A stretch of 32,165 nucleotides of DNA from contig CAIWIS010000793.1 in the NCBI GenBank assembly GCA_903912795.1, positions 1 to 32,165 of the forward strand, in the 5' to 3' direction. The first letter of the stretch is position 1; each line of letters begins with the position of its first letter. Made by a program: the position numbers and the translations under genes. The notes beneath the pieces were generated by a model. The model did not search any database. It saw only the letters and a program-made list of their open reading frames with translations, and had not been told where the DNA came from. The stretch comes from an uncultured Bacteroidales bacterium (GTDB taxonomy: Bacteria > Bacteroidota > Bacteroidia > Bacteroidales > Paludibacteraceae). This document shows positions 7,213 through 15,132 of this stretch, in pieces.

Positions 7213-7462
7213 GGCTTCGCCGTTATTTGGCACTTCGTGCGTTAATATAGGCTTCGCCGTTAATAGTGCTTTGCACGTTAATTGGCACTTCGTGCGTTAA
7301 TATAGGCTTCGCCGTTATTAGCTTCGCGTTATTTGGCACTTCGTGCGTTATTTGCATTGCGTTATTAGGTGCTTCGCACGTTAATAGCTTCGCATTATTT
7401 AATTTCTAATATCTTCATGTTTTCTTCTCATCATCACATTACCATATCATCACATTATCTCA
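7213..7462. repeat. Composite intergenic element B: leader plus CGAAG mini-hairpin array
   Basis: Read on the minus strand, a leader of GTGATGAGATAATGTG-type repeats (7412-7462) and TTAGAAATTAAATAAT comes first, and the mini-hairpin array follows (7213-7396). Units on the plus strand are GGCTTCGCC at 7213, 7250 and 7305, GCACTTCGTGC at 7230, 7285 and 7336, GTGCTTTGCAC at 7266, and GTGCTTCGCAC at 7369. Two short GCTTCGC units lie at 7321 and 7387. It fills the gap between the serine acetyltransferase stop and the methyltransferase start. Confidence 0.85.
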
Positions 7463-8335
7463 TCACTTCCTCTGCACAATCTTAGCTCCGGGAGCCACAT
7501 CGGTATCAACCCAGATATTACCTCCAATAATAGCACCTTCGCCTACGGTAATTGTACCCAATATGGTTGAATTAGAGTAAATAACTACATTATCGTTGAT
7601 ACGAGGATGGCGTTGAATGCCTTTTATAGGGTTTCCATTTTCGTCCAGCGGAAAACTTTTAGCACCCAAGGTAACGCCCTGATACATTTTTACATTTTCA
7701 CCAATAATAGCTGTTTCGCCTATAACTACACCTGTACCATGGTCAATAGTAAAATAATTACCAATGGTTGCTCCGGGATGTATATCTATGCCCGTTTCGG
7801 AATGTGCAATTTCGGTAATAATGCGTGGGATAAGTGGTACGTTGAGTTTCAAAAGCTCATTAGCAATACGATAGCTACTTATTGCGCGTAAACCAGGATA
7901 GCAAAAAATTACTTCACCAAAACTTTTGGCTGCGGGATCGCCATTAAATGCGGCAATAACATCAGTATGTAATTTCTCACGAATAATTGGTAATTGCGAA
8001 ATAAATTCGATGGCTTTTTCTTTGGATTGACGTTCAATTTCGGGACAAGGCTGCTCGTCGGCTCCTTTGTCGAACGATAAACCAGCTTTGATTTGCGAAG
8101 TTAGTAAAAACTGTAACCTATCAACATTAACACCAATGTGATACAACATGGTTTTGGAATTAACGGCAGCATTTCCAAAATATCCCGGAAACAGTATTGA
8201 ACGAATGAGTTTTACAATTTCGTTGAGTACATCAACCGATGGCATTGGTGTAAGCTCATTATGCTGATGACAAACATCTTTGAATCCGTTAATGTCGGAT
8301 AAAGTTTTTACTATGTCTAAAAGTTTCTTATTCAT
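7463..8335 (-). CDS. cysE: Serine O-acetyltransferase (CysE/EpsC type)
   Basis: It transfers acetyl from acetyl-CoA to L-serine, giving O-acetylserine, the first step of cysteine synthesis. The N-terminal helical domain covers about 1-165. A left-handed beta-helix of hexapeptide repeats follows, with DIHPGATIG, TIDHGTGVVIGET (catalytic His) and VKMYQGVTLGAKSF, closing with GEGAIIGGN. The start at 8335 gives 290 aa beginning MNKKLLDIV, in line with Bacteroidota homologues. The longer frame back to 8422 would overlap the upstream gene and read through a GAGTTATGA repeat, so it is rejected. Co-directional with the NadR-like gene 31 bp upstream. Confidence 0.93.
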   Translation of the reverse strand: MNKKLLDIVKTLSDINGFKDVCHQHNELTPMPSVDVLNEIVKLIRSILFPGYFGNAAVNSKTMLYHIGVNVDRLQFLLTSQIKAGLSFDKGADEQPCPEIERQSKEKAIEFISQLPIIREKLHTDVIAAFNGDPAAKSFGEVIFCYPGLRAISSYRIANELLKLNVPLIPRIITEIAHSETGIDIHPGATIGNYFTIDHGTGVVIGETAIIGENVKMYQGVTLGAKSFPLDENGNPIKGIQRHPRINDNVVIYSNSTILGTITVGEGAIIGGNIWVDTDVAPGAKIVQRK

Positions 8336-8366
8336 TAATAACGAGTTATGAGTTATGAGTTTCGAG
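8336..8366. repeat. Short low-complexity repeat GAGTTATGA
   Basis: The gap between the NadR-like gene and cysE is filled by three or four imperfect copies of GAGTTATGA with a 9-bp step. It resembles the leader part of the composite elements but has no CGAAG array. Confidence 0.6.
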
Positions 8367-8885
8367 TTATGAATTAAAATGCATGATTGCTTTAATTGCA
8401 TTTTCAGTTCGCACATTGCCAACTCCCTGAATTATAGCATAAGGTATTCCTGTTTTTTCAATTTCACGTTTGTACCATTCGAAAAAAAACATGCGTTCGC
8501 CGCCTCCATGTTCACGTACATTATCGGGCACCCATGGCAAATCGGGGTAACAAAGCAAGTAAAAATCAAAAAAGTTATTGCTCATACGCTTCTGAACAAA
8601 ACCGGGCACTTGCTGATAACAATACTCAAACCATACTTTGGTAATTATCAGATCTGTATCGAAAAAAACGGGTTTTAAACTATCGCTTTGAGTACAAACA
8701 TCTTGCTCTTCAATTTGTTTACGGGCAATGTTGCAAACATCGTCCATAGTGTAATCACGGTTGAGTTGTTCAATATATGTACGGGCAAATTCAGGCACAA
8801 ACTCACCTTTAAAAAAATCTGCAAGTGCAACCGACAATTCCGATTTTCCGGTTGATTCCGGACCAACAAGGGCAATTTTCAACAT
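8367..8885 (-). CDS. NadR-like AAA-type ATPase, probable ribosylnicotinamide kinase domain
   Basis: This 172-residue P-loop protein has Walker A GPESTGKS at residues 8-15, then VPEFARTYIEQL (33-44) and FFDTDLIITKVW (about 74-85). The FFDTD part is the Walker B-like strand. These features match the kinase domain at the C-terminus of NadR, which phosphorylates nicotinamide riboside. No nucleotidyltransferase or HTH domain is present, so it is the stand-alone form. In many Bacteroidota this gene lies by pnuC, but none is seen here. Its promoter is inside the first codons of the divergent PAP2 gene. Substrate is inferred from the family. Confidence 0.8.
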   Translation of the reverse strand: MLKIALVGPESTGKSELSVALADFFKGEFVPEFARTYIEQLNRDYTMDDVCNIARKQIEEQDVCTQSDSLKPVFFDTDLIITKVWFEYCYQQVPGFVQKRMSNNFFDFYLLCYPDLPWVPDNVREHGGGERMFFFEWYKREIEKTGIPYAIIQGVGNVRTENAIKAIMHFNS

Positions 8886-8924
8886 ATTGTCAGCTATAAA
8901 TTACGGCATTTTCACAATTTTCCG

Positions 8925-8932
8925 TACCTTTG
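8925..8932 (+). promoter_or_regulatory. -7 element of the PAP2 gene
   Basis: TACCTTTG matches TAnnTTTG and lies 18 bp before the start codon. No TTG is found at the 19-bp position upstream (ACG there), so only the -7 half is supported. Confidence 0.5.
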
Positions 8933-8950
8933 GATTTTTAAAATAAAATT

Positions 8951-9592
8951 ATGTGCAAATTTACGACAATTATTCTGCTTTTCAACCTATTTTTGGTGTC
9001 TACTTTTGAAATTAAGGCTCAAAATGTAGATTTGGAACTTTTACATAAAGTTTATAGCGTAAAAGAAACAGTTGGTTTATCACGCGCAATATCCTATACT
9101 ACCACCATTACAGCCTTTGGTGTACCAGCTACTATGGCTACAATTGCATTGATAAGTAAAGATGATGATTTATTTAAAAGCGCCATTTATACCACAGCAG
9201 CTTTGGGAGTTAATTCGGTACTTACCTACTCCTTAAAACACAGCATTGACCGAAAACGTCCTTACATTGCATATCCAACCGATTTTGTACGCCTGGATGA
9301 ATACTCAGGTGGCTCGCCATCGTTTCCATCCGGACATACCTCACTTGCATTTACTACGGCAACAGCATTGAGTCTGAAATTTCCAAAATGGTATGTAATA
9401 GCACCTTCGTTTGCATGGGCTGGCTATGTGGGCTATTCGCGCATGAATTTGGGTGTGCATTATCCGTCGGACGTAATGGCTGGAGCTATTTTAGGAGCTG
9501 GAAGTGCCTACCTAACCTACAAAATAAACCAATGGTATTGGAAAAAAAACGATAATAAAAAACTTATTGGACTTGAAGCTTTTAAATTATAA
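8951..9592 (+). CDS. PAP2-superfamily phosphatase, secreted or periplasmic
   Basis: The product is 213 aa with an N-terminal signal peptide (about 1-24, ending IKAQ). All three type 2 phosphatidic acid phosphatase motifs are present. These are K96-x6-RP (K96, R103, P104), PSGH at 126-129, and SR-x5-H-x3-D with S163, R164, H170 and D174. Likely substrates are lipid phosphates such as undecaprenyl pyrophosphate or phosphatidylglycerol phosphate, but sequence does not decide which. Hydrophobic segments lie at 52-68, 79-92 and about 149-185. Convergent with murB with only 3 bp between stop codons. Confidence 0.92.
   Translation: MCKFTTIILLFNLFLVSTFEIKAQNVDLELLHKVYSVKETVGLSRAISYTTTITAFGVPATMATIALISKDDDLFKSAIYTTAALGVNSVLTYSLKHSIDRKRPYIAYPTDFVRLDEYSGGSPSFPSGHTSLAFTTATALSLKFPKWYVIAPSFAWAGYVGYSRMNLGVHYPSDVMAGAILGAGSAYLTYKINQWYWKKNDNKKLIGLEAFKL
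8956..8985 (-). promoter_or_regulatory. Promoter of the NadR-like gene, inside the PAP2 coding start
   Basis: On the minus strand TTG (8983-8985), 19 bp, then TAAATTTG (8956-8963) matches the Bacteroidota promoter exactly. It overlaps codons 2-12 of the divergent PAP2 gene. Confidence 0.65.
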
Positions 9593-9595
9593 GGT

Positions 9596-10606
9596 TTAAA
9601 TAAAATTGACTTCGGGTGTAAGTTGTATTCCAAATTTTTCGAATACAGATTTCTGAATTAATGTGGCTAAATGGGCAATTTCGGCACCTGTAGCACCTCC
9701 TTTGTTTACCAATACAAGAGCCTGATTGTGATGAACACCCGCATTGCCAACCGTTTTTCCTTTCCATCCACATTGGTCGATAAGCCATGCCGCCGGAATT
9801 TTTTCCAATTCGGTTGAAACATAATAATGCGGTATTTCGGGGTAGTTAGATTGTATGTTTTCGAATTGTATACGGCTAACAACAGGATTCATAAAAAAAC
9901 TTCCTGCGTTTCCAACCAGTTTAGGATCAGGTAATTTGCTTTCGCGTATTGCTATTATGGTGTTGCGAATATTGCTTAAAGTTAGCGCACCATTTTGTAA
10001 TACTTGCGACTCAAGGTGTTGGTAATTGAGTTTGAAAGCAGGATTTTTCTGTAGTTCAAAAATCACCGACGTTATAGCAAATTGACCATTCAGCTCTAGC
10101 TTAAAAACACTTTCGCGGTATGCATACTTACAATCGTGAATATTGAAAATTTCTTTAACTCTCGTTTTTAAGTTTATGGCATGTACCTCTTTAATCACAT
10201 CGCACACTTCTACTCCATAAGCACCAATATTCTGAATGGCCGATGCACCCACTTCACCTGGAATAAGCGATAAGTTTTCAATTCCTCCCCAGCCATTTTC
10301 CACAGCATAAGCCACAAAATCGTCCCAAACTACACCTGCTCCTACTTGAACAGCTACAGTTGAATCGTTTTCGCTAACAATGTTAATAAATTTAATTTCA
10401 GAGTGTAGAATTGTTCCGTCATAATCATTCAAAAAGAGCAAATTACTACCGCCACCAATATGCAATACTTTATTGTTGACCATTATATCCGATTCAATTA
10501 ACTGCATTAATTCTTCTTCAGTTTTATAATGTATCAGCAATTTTGCTTTTGCTTCAATTCCAAAAGTATTTAAATCAATCAACGATGCACTTTCAATTTT
10601 TTTCAT
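9596..10606 (-). CDS. murB: UDP-N-acetylenolpyruvoylglucosamine reductase
   Basis: This flavoenzyme reduces UDP-GlcNAc-enolpyruvate to UDP-MurNAc with NADPH in the cytoplasm, before the MurC step. The FAD-binding (PCMH-type) domain shows GGGSNLLF at 51-58 and IPGEVGASAIQNIGAYG at 115-131. Catalytic residues are visible: R164 in YRESVFK, S236 in GNAGSFF, and E332 in PEVNFI at the C-terminus. The 336-aa length and YRES loop fit the type I (E. coli-like) form. It lies 6 kb from the dcw cluster, on the opposite strand, with its own strong promoter. Confidence 0.96.
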   Translation of the reverse strand: MKKIESASLIDLNTFGIEAKAKLLIHYKTEEELMQLIESDIMVNNKVLHIGGGSNLLFLNDYDGTILHSEIKFINIVSENDSTVAVQVGAGVVWDDFVAYAVENGWGGIENLSLIPGEVGASAIQNIGAYGVEVCDVIKEVHAINLKTRVKEIFNIHDCKYAYRESVFKLELNGQFAITSVIFELQKNPAFKLNYQHLESQVLQNGALTLSNIRNTIIAIRESKLPDPKLVGNAGSFFMNPVVSRIQFENIQSNYPEIPHYYVSTELEKIPAAWLIDQCGWKGKTVGNAGVHHNQALVLVNKGGATGAEIAHLATLIQKSVFEKFGIQLTPEVNFI

Positions 10607-10708
10607 TTACTGTTGTTTTTTACACTATAAAACTGCATGGAGTTATATTGTAATATATTATACCAACAGTACATATATTTCGCAAATACTCCATTTTACA
10701 AAGAAGTA

Positions 10709-10738
10709 CAAAGTTAAGCTTTTTTCGTGAAAATACAA
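10709..10738 (-). promoter_or_regulatory. murB promoter
   Basis: On the minus strand TTG (10736-10738), 19 bp, then TAACTTTG (10709-10716) gives a perfect Bacteroidota promoter, about 100 bp before murB. Confidence 0.75.
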
Positions 10739-10771
10739 CGGATGTTTCTTTAAGTATAGCTGTACTTGATT

Positions 10772-12823
10772 TTATCTGAAAATCTTAATAATTTCGCTAC
10801 TATTGTTGTCTGCTACTTTTAAAAAGTAAAATCCTGGTTTTGTGAGATGAATTGAAGCTACAGGTGAGTTGTGTTGGCCAGCCTGAATTACTTGACCACT
10901 GGCATTGAATAAAGTCAAATATGCATTTTTTGGTATATTTTGAACATTCAGCGTGCTAAATTGTACATTCCATGCAACTTTTCGTTTCACATTTCGAGCC
11001 GTATTTGTAGTGATATCGGTATGTGCTTTAATCTGATTCGACTCAGTTGGATTAGTAATTCCTTGTGGTTTAACGGTGAAATAATAGGTTGAGTCAGTGT
11101 TTAGTCCTGTTATTGTATAGGTTGTGGTATTTCCAACTGGTTTAGGAAAGGTGTTTTCAACAACACGATACATAATGGGGATAAGCTCTTCCACTTTTAG
11201 GTAGTCAATATATACCCTTTTGCCAGCTATGGCCGAAAATGCTAGCACAGTGTTGGCGGTTTTGGGAGATATATCAATTGTAAATGTTTGGTTAGCAACA
11301 GCTGTTGTCCATACGGTTTGTTCAATATTATTAGCAGTAAAAGTAAGTTTTGCTCCAGTGTCAGATGAATACTGACGTGCTTTTACAGTAATGCGCGCTC
11401 CATTTTCGCTCAGATTCATAGGTTCTATACTCAATTTGCCGTAGGTGCTTGTTGACCCTAACTTAAAATTGCTTGCTGTGGCTTGGTCGGTATAACCTTC
11501 GCGCGACCAAGTGTTCGAAATGGTGAATATAAATTCCTCGTCCACTTTGGTTACCGCATTAAATGTACCCGTGGGTCGAAGTGAAAACACATTCAGTTCA
11601 TAGCTTGTAGCGCCATTAGCAATAGTCCAATTGGCATCAAAACCTGTAGAACGTATGTTGGTTGCTGGTAATGCAACAAAGGCATCTGATATTTCTGTTT
11701 TCAGTTTTACCGAAAGTGCATTTATACCGCCTCCGGACACATTTAGAAATGCAGATTTCATTCCAGCTTGCTGTCCGCTTACAGTTATTATAAGTTCGGT
11801 ACCCGCTTCAGCCTCCGCTTTCGGAATACTATTGCGCGACAAAGTATAATTTGCTGCATTTGTGCCACTCAACGAAAAATTTAATTGTCCAGTCAGGTTA
11901 TTGGCTTTAATTGGGATATTAAATGTAATTGGCTTTTGAACGTAAACTAAAGGTGTAGTTACACTATCGTTGTTATCGGGATAATTGAGATAAGGGAAAC
12001 TGACTGATCCGTTCTCGGTAAAGGGCATCGTTATGCGGTTTCCCCAAACATATTCGGCCATAAGCGGAAAATCGATGTATGGATTTCGATTACCTTGAAT
12101 ACTGTAGATTATGTTGTTTCGATTAGTTTCTTTTGTGCTCACAGGATCTTGTCTACTCCATTGCAACAATAAATCCATAGCCCATTTTTCAAAAACAGGG
12201 TAGGTGTTATTGTCCAATTGATGTTCCGAATCTGCTGTCCAAAGTGGGGCGTAATCTTCGTAAGCCGTTACCATATACATATAAACACGTGCAAAATCGC
12301 CTTTGTATTCATCGGTCGGCTCCCATGCCGATAGTAAATAGCCTGCTTTTTGTTTGGTTTTGCCCACTTTTATCACGCCATTGGTATAGGTAAGGGTTGA
12401 GTCAATAACCGACATAACAAAAGCACTTTTGCGCTGGTTAGCAGTAGCGTCGGACGGGTTGAGATGGTGTAAGTCTTTATAGGCTTGTGTTTCGGTGCCG
12501 CCCCACCAACTTTTGGCAAACGAATGTTCGATGTTCATACCTGTAACAGCCAAATTGCCATTGAAAACACGAACCACATCCGAATACATATCCCAAATTG
12601 AGCCATCGGTAGGACGTACATCTGTTTGCACAAAACCCGACCATGTTTTCCCATCGCCACCACCGTAACTGAGCACTGTGGCTGTTTTAATTTTTTGGTG
12701 TAATGCCGTTTTTAGAGATGACTTTTTAAGTCCCACTGCAGTGCTGTAATAGCCTAATGGGATTTGAGAATAGCTTGTAATCGAAATTACAAGTAAGAAT
12801 ACAAGATTCTTAAATTTAAACAT
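10772..12823 (-). CDS. Secreted endonuclease I family protein with Ig-like, fibronectin-like and T9SS sorting domains (paralogue 1)
   Basis: This 683-aa protein has a signal peptide (about 1-19). An endonuclease I (NucM/Bsn-type) domain to about residue 270 contains the catalytic region NIEHSFAKSWWGG (97-109) and DLHHLNPSDATAN (117-129). It ends with the family hallmark QGNRNPYIDFP and a Trp-Gly after it. An Ig-like/choice-of-anchor region (about 295-375), a fibronectin type III-like region and a jelly-roll-like segment follow. The C-terminal 65 residues (VQNIPKNAYLTLFNASG ... FYFLKVADNN) fit a type A T9SS signal. It probably degrades extracellular DNA at the cell surface or outside. First and largest of three tandem paralogues. 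I found no clear consensus promoter in the 185-bp gap upstream. Confidence 0.9.
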   Translation of the reverse strand: MFKFKNLVFLLVISITSYSQIPLGYYSTAVGLKKSSLKTALHQKIKTATVLSYGGGDGKTWSGFVQTDVRPTDGSIWDMYSDVVRVFNGNLAVTGMNIEHSFAKSWWGGTETQAYKDLHHLNPSDATANQRKSAFVMSVIDSTLTYTNGVIKVGKTKQKAGYLLSAWEPTDEYKGDFARVYMYMVTAYEDYAPLWTADSEHQLDNNTYPVFEKWAMDLLLQWSRQDPVSTKETNRNNIIYSIQGNRNPYIDFPLMAEYVWGNRITMPFTENGSVSFPYLNYPDNNDSVTTPLVYVQKPITFNIPIKANNLTGQLNFSLSGTNAANYTLSRNSIPKAEAEAGTELIITVSGQQAGMKSAFLNVSGGGINALSVKLKTEISDAFVALPATNIRSTGFDANWTIANGATSYELNVFSLRPTGTFNAVTKVDEEFIFTISNTWSREGYTDQATASNFKLGSTSTYGKLSIEPMNLSENGARITVKARQYSSDTGAKLTFTANNIEQTVWTTAVANQTFTIDISPKTANTVLAFSAIAGKRVYIDYLKVEELIPIMYRVVENTFPKPVGNTTTYTITGLNTDSTYYFTVKPQGITNPTESNQIKAHTDITTNTARNVKRKVAWNVQFSTLNVQNIPKNAYLTLFNASGQVIQAGQHNSPVASIHLTKPGFYFLKVADNNSSEIIKIFR

Positions 12824-13008
12824 TTTGTTTCAGTTATTACAGCTTTTCACACTGCCATTCTTTTTATTATTCTGAAACAAATAAAAAATCAAGCAAGATA
12901 TAGTGGTGTATGTATTTTCAAGATAAAAAGAGCAAAGACAAAAGACAAAAAACAAGTACTCGAAACCTTTTTTGTTATTACAAATAACAAATCCATATGC
13001 AGAAAGTT

Positions 13009-15054
13009 TTAGTAAACTACTTTTAGACTGACCGTATAACTACTTGTCATAATTTGAATAAAATAAACTCCTTTTGTTGTAAGACTTAGAATTGTATTTT
13101 CATTGTTACATATAATTGTATTAATTCGTTTTCCGGAAATATCCGAAACTAAAATTTTGCAACTGTGCGGAAGCCCTGTTAAAAACACTCCATTGGACGA
13201 TTTACTCCAGCTTATTGTATTGCCATTCAAATTAGGTAATGCGTTAGCGAGCAATGTTTTAACCAGAACCGGATCGGTTTTAATACTTGAATTATTTTGC
13301 GGACTTACAGTATAATAATAACTTGAGTCGGGTAGCAAACCTAAAACATCGTATTGCAAAATATTACCTACATTTTTGGGGTAGCCACTTACAGATATTT
13401 CAGTTTGAACGGCTCCAACTGTTTCCACTTTTACATTGTCCAAATAAACTCTACTGCTTGCATTGGCGGCAAATGCGATTTTGGAATTGGCTGTTGCCTT
13501 TGGTATATTTACTGTATAGGTTTGGGCGGTGCTGCTAGTATTCCATAAAGCTAACGGATTTCCATCTAAAGTTACTGTGAGTGGAGCACCTGTATCCGTA
13601 TTGTATTGTTTTGCACGTACGGTGAGTAAATTTCCATCCGTAGCCAAATTAAGTGCAGGTGTAGTTAATTTTCCATTTGAACTCGACGAGGCAATACGCA
13701 TAAAACCTGTTGTCTGATTATCGGTATAGCCTTCGCTCAGCCAGCTAGTTGGTAATCCAGAAGCAAACTCTTCTTCGAGTAGGGTTTTGGTCTGAGTTGA
13801 ACCGGAGCTTTTCAGCGAGTAAACATTTAAATCATACCCAGTAGCCGTTGCCGAGCTGGTCCATTTGGCAGTAAAGCTATTTGAAGTTATATTCGTAGCA
13901 GCTAAAGCCATAAAATTATCGGTAGTTTGTGCTGTTAAATTAAGTGTAGTAGGACTAATTCCGCCACCCGAAATTAATAATTGCGCAGTATGTGTTCCTA
14001 TTGTTTGAGTGTTATAAGTTAGGGTGAGAACATAGCCTGTTTCAGCTTCGGTTTTAGTAAGTGTAGTTTTAGAAATACTAAAAAGGGATGCGTTAGTTCC
14101 TGAAATTGAAAGTGATAGTTCTCCTGTTAGGTTTGCTCCTTTAATTGTAACTTCAATGTTCTTAGTTTGTTGATATGCCATTTTTCCTAAATCAAGAGTT
14201 GTAGCATTAATAGGACTTGTCAGATAGGGCGTAGTGGTATTTCCATTCGGATCAAATGGTAGATTTGTGAATTTCCCCCAAATATATTCGCCCAAAATTG
14301 GATAATCAATATAGGGATTGCGGTTTCCTTGTACTTTATAAACTTCGTTGTGACGTGTAATTTCTTTTTGACTTAATGGGTCTTGAGCGTTCCATTTTAG
14401 CAATAAATCTACCGTCCATTGTTCAAAAACCGGATATGTATTATTATTTAGTTGATTTACCGAATTTCCTGTCCAAAGTGTAGCATAATCTTCGTAAGCA
14501 GTAACCATATACATATACATACGTGCAAAATCACCTTTATAATCGTCGGCTGGTTCCCACGCATCAATAACACCACCTGGCCTACTGCTCGATTTGCCAA
14601 CTTTAATAACTCCATTACTGTATGTGGTAGAGCCATCAACTACGGCCATAGGCCAACTCCCTTTTGCACTGTTTGCTGTTGTGTTAGATGGGCACAAATG
14701 CTGCACATCCTGAGCGGCCTGACGGCCATCGCCCCACCAACTTTTAGCAAACGAATGTTCAATATTCATACCGCTTGCAGCCGAATTGCCATTAAAAGCC
14801 ACGTGATTATTCGAATACATATCCCAAACAGTGCCATCCTCGGGGCGTACATCCGATTTAGCAAATACCGACCAAGTGCTACCGGAGCCACTACCATAAC
14901 TCGGAACATTGGCAGTTTTGATTTTTAAATGCAAAGCAGTTTTAAGTTCAGCCTGCTTTTTACCAATTGCAGAGTCGTAATATCCAGTAGGGATTTGCGC
15001 CAGTACAGTAAACACCAGCAGCATGTAAAGTTGAAAAAAGAAAAGTCGTTTCAT
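13009..15054 (-). CDS. Secreted endonuclease I family protein with T9SS sorting domain (paralogue 2)
   Basis: The 681-aa product is collinear with the neighbouring 683-aa paralogue. It has a signal peptide ending near LAQ (about 19). The nuclease domain carries GMNIEHSFAKSWWGDG and DVQHLCPSNTTAN, then GNRNPYIDYPILGEYIWG near 250-270. Ig-like (about 290-380), fibronectin-like (380-430) and jelly-roll-type (430-560) regions follow, and finally a T9SS-type C-terminus (GLPHSCKILVSDISGKRI ... KGVYFIQI). Its mRNA start must lie close to a hairpin terminator of the upstream paralogue; no consensus promoter is visible in the 78-bp gap, so it may depend on readthrough. The active-site histidine in EHS is kept, so it is probably an active nuclease. 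Confidence 0.9.
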   Translation of the reverse strand: MKRLFFFQLYMLLVFTVLAQIPTGYYDSAIGKKQAELKTALHLKIKTANVPSYGSGSGSTWSVFAKSDVRPEDGTVWDMYSNNHVAFNGNSAASGMNIEHSFAKSWWGDGRQAAQDVQHLCPSNTTANSAKGSWPMAVVDGSTTYSNGVIKVGKSSSRPGGVIDAWEPADDYKGDFARMYMYMVTAYEDYATLWTGNSVNQLNNNTYPVFEQWTVDLLLKWNAQDPLSQKEITRHNEVYKVQGNRNPYIDYPILGEYIWGKFTNLPFDPNGNTTTPYLTSPINATTLDLGKMAYQQTKNIEVTIKGANLTGELSLSISGTNASLFSISKTTLTKTEAETGYVLTLTYNTQTIGTHTAQLLISGGGISPTTLNLTAQTTDNFMALAATNITSNSFTAKWTSSATATGYDLNVYSLKSSGSTQTKTLLEEEFASGLPTSWLSEGYTDNQTTGFMRIASSSSNGKLTTPALNLATDGNLLTVRAKQYNTDTGAPLTVTLDGNPLALWNTSSTAQTYTVNIPKATANSKIAFAANASSRVYLDNVKVETVGAVQTEISVSGYPKNVGNILQYDVLGLLPDSSYYYTVSPQNNSSIKTDPVLVKTLLANALPNLNGNTISWSKSSNGVFLTGLPHSCKILVSDISGKRINTIICNNENTILSLTTKGVYFIQIMTSSYTVSLKVVY

Positions 15055-15072
15055 ATAAAACTATTATGCATT

Positions 15073-15111
15073 AAAAAAGAGAAAAAGCAACTCAATTTGC
15101 AATTTCTCTTT
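15073..15111 (-). terminator. Terminator between endonuclease paralogues 3 and 2
   Basis: A stem of AAAGAGAAA (15076-15084) and TTTCTCTTT (15103-15111) contains an inner GCAA/TTGC stem, separated by a symmetrical AA/AA internal loop. On the minus strand it ends in a T-run (TCTTTTTTAA), giving a Rho-independent terminator downstream of paralogue 3. Confidence 0.7.
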
Positions 15112-15132
15112 CCTTATTCTAATTGCTGATTA

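Noticed and set aside
8336-8422. Longer N-terminus of serine acetyltransferase from 8422
   Set aside because: The added 29 residues come from a GAGTTATGA repeat and overlap the upstream NadR-like gene; homologues begin at MNKKLLDIV.
14452-14928. 158-aa plus-strand frame inside endonuclease paralogue 2
   Set aside because: It is antisense to the conserved nuclease domain and shows no domain of its own.
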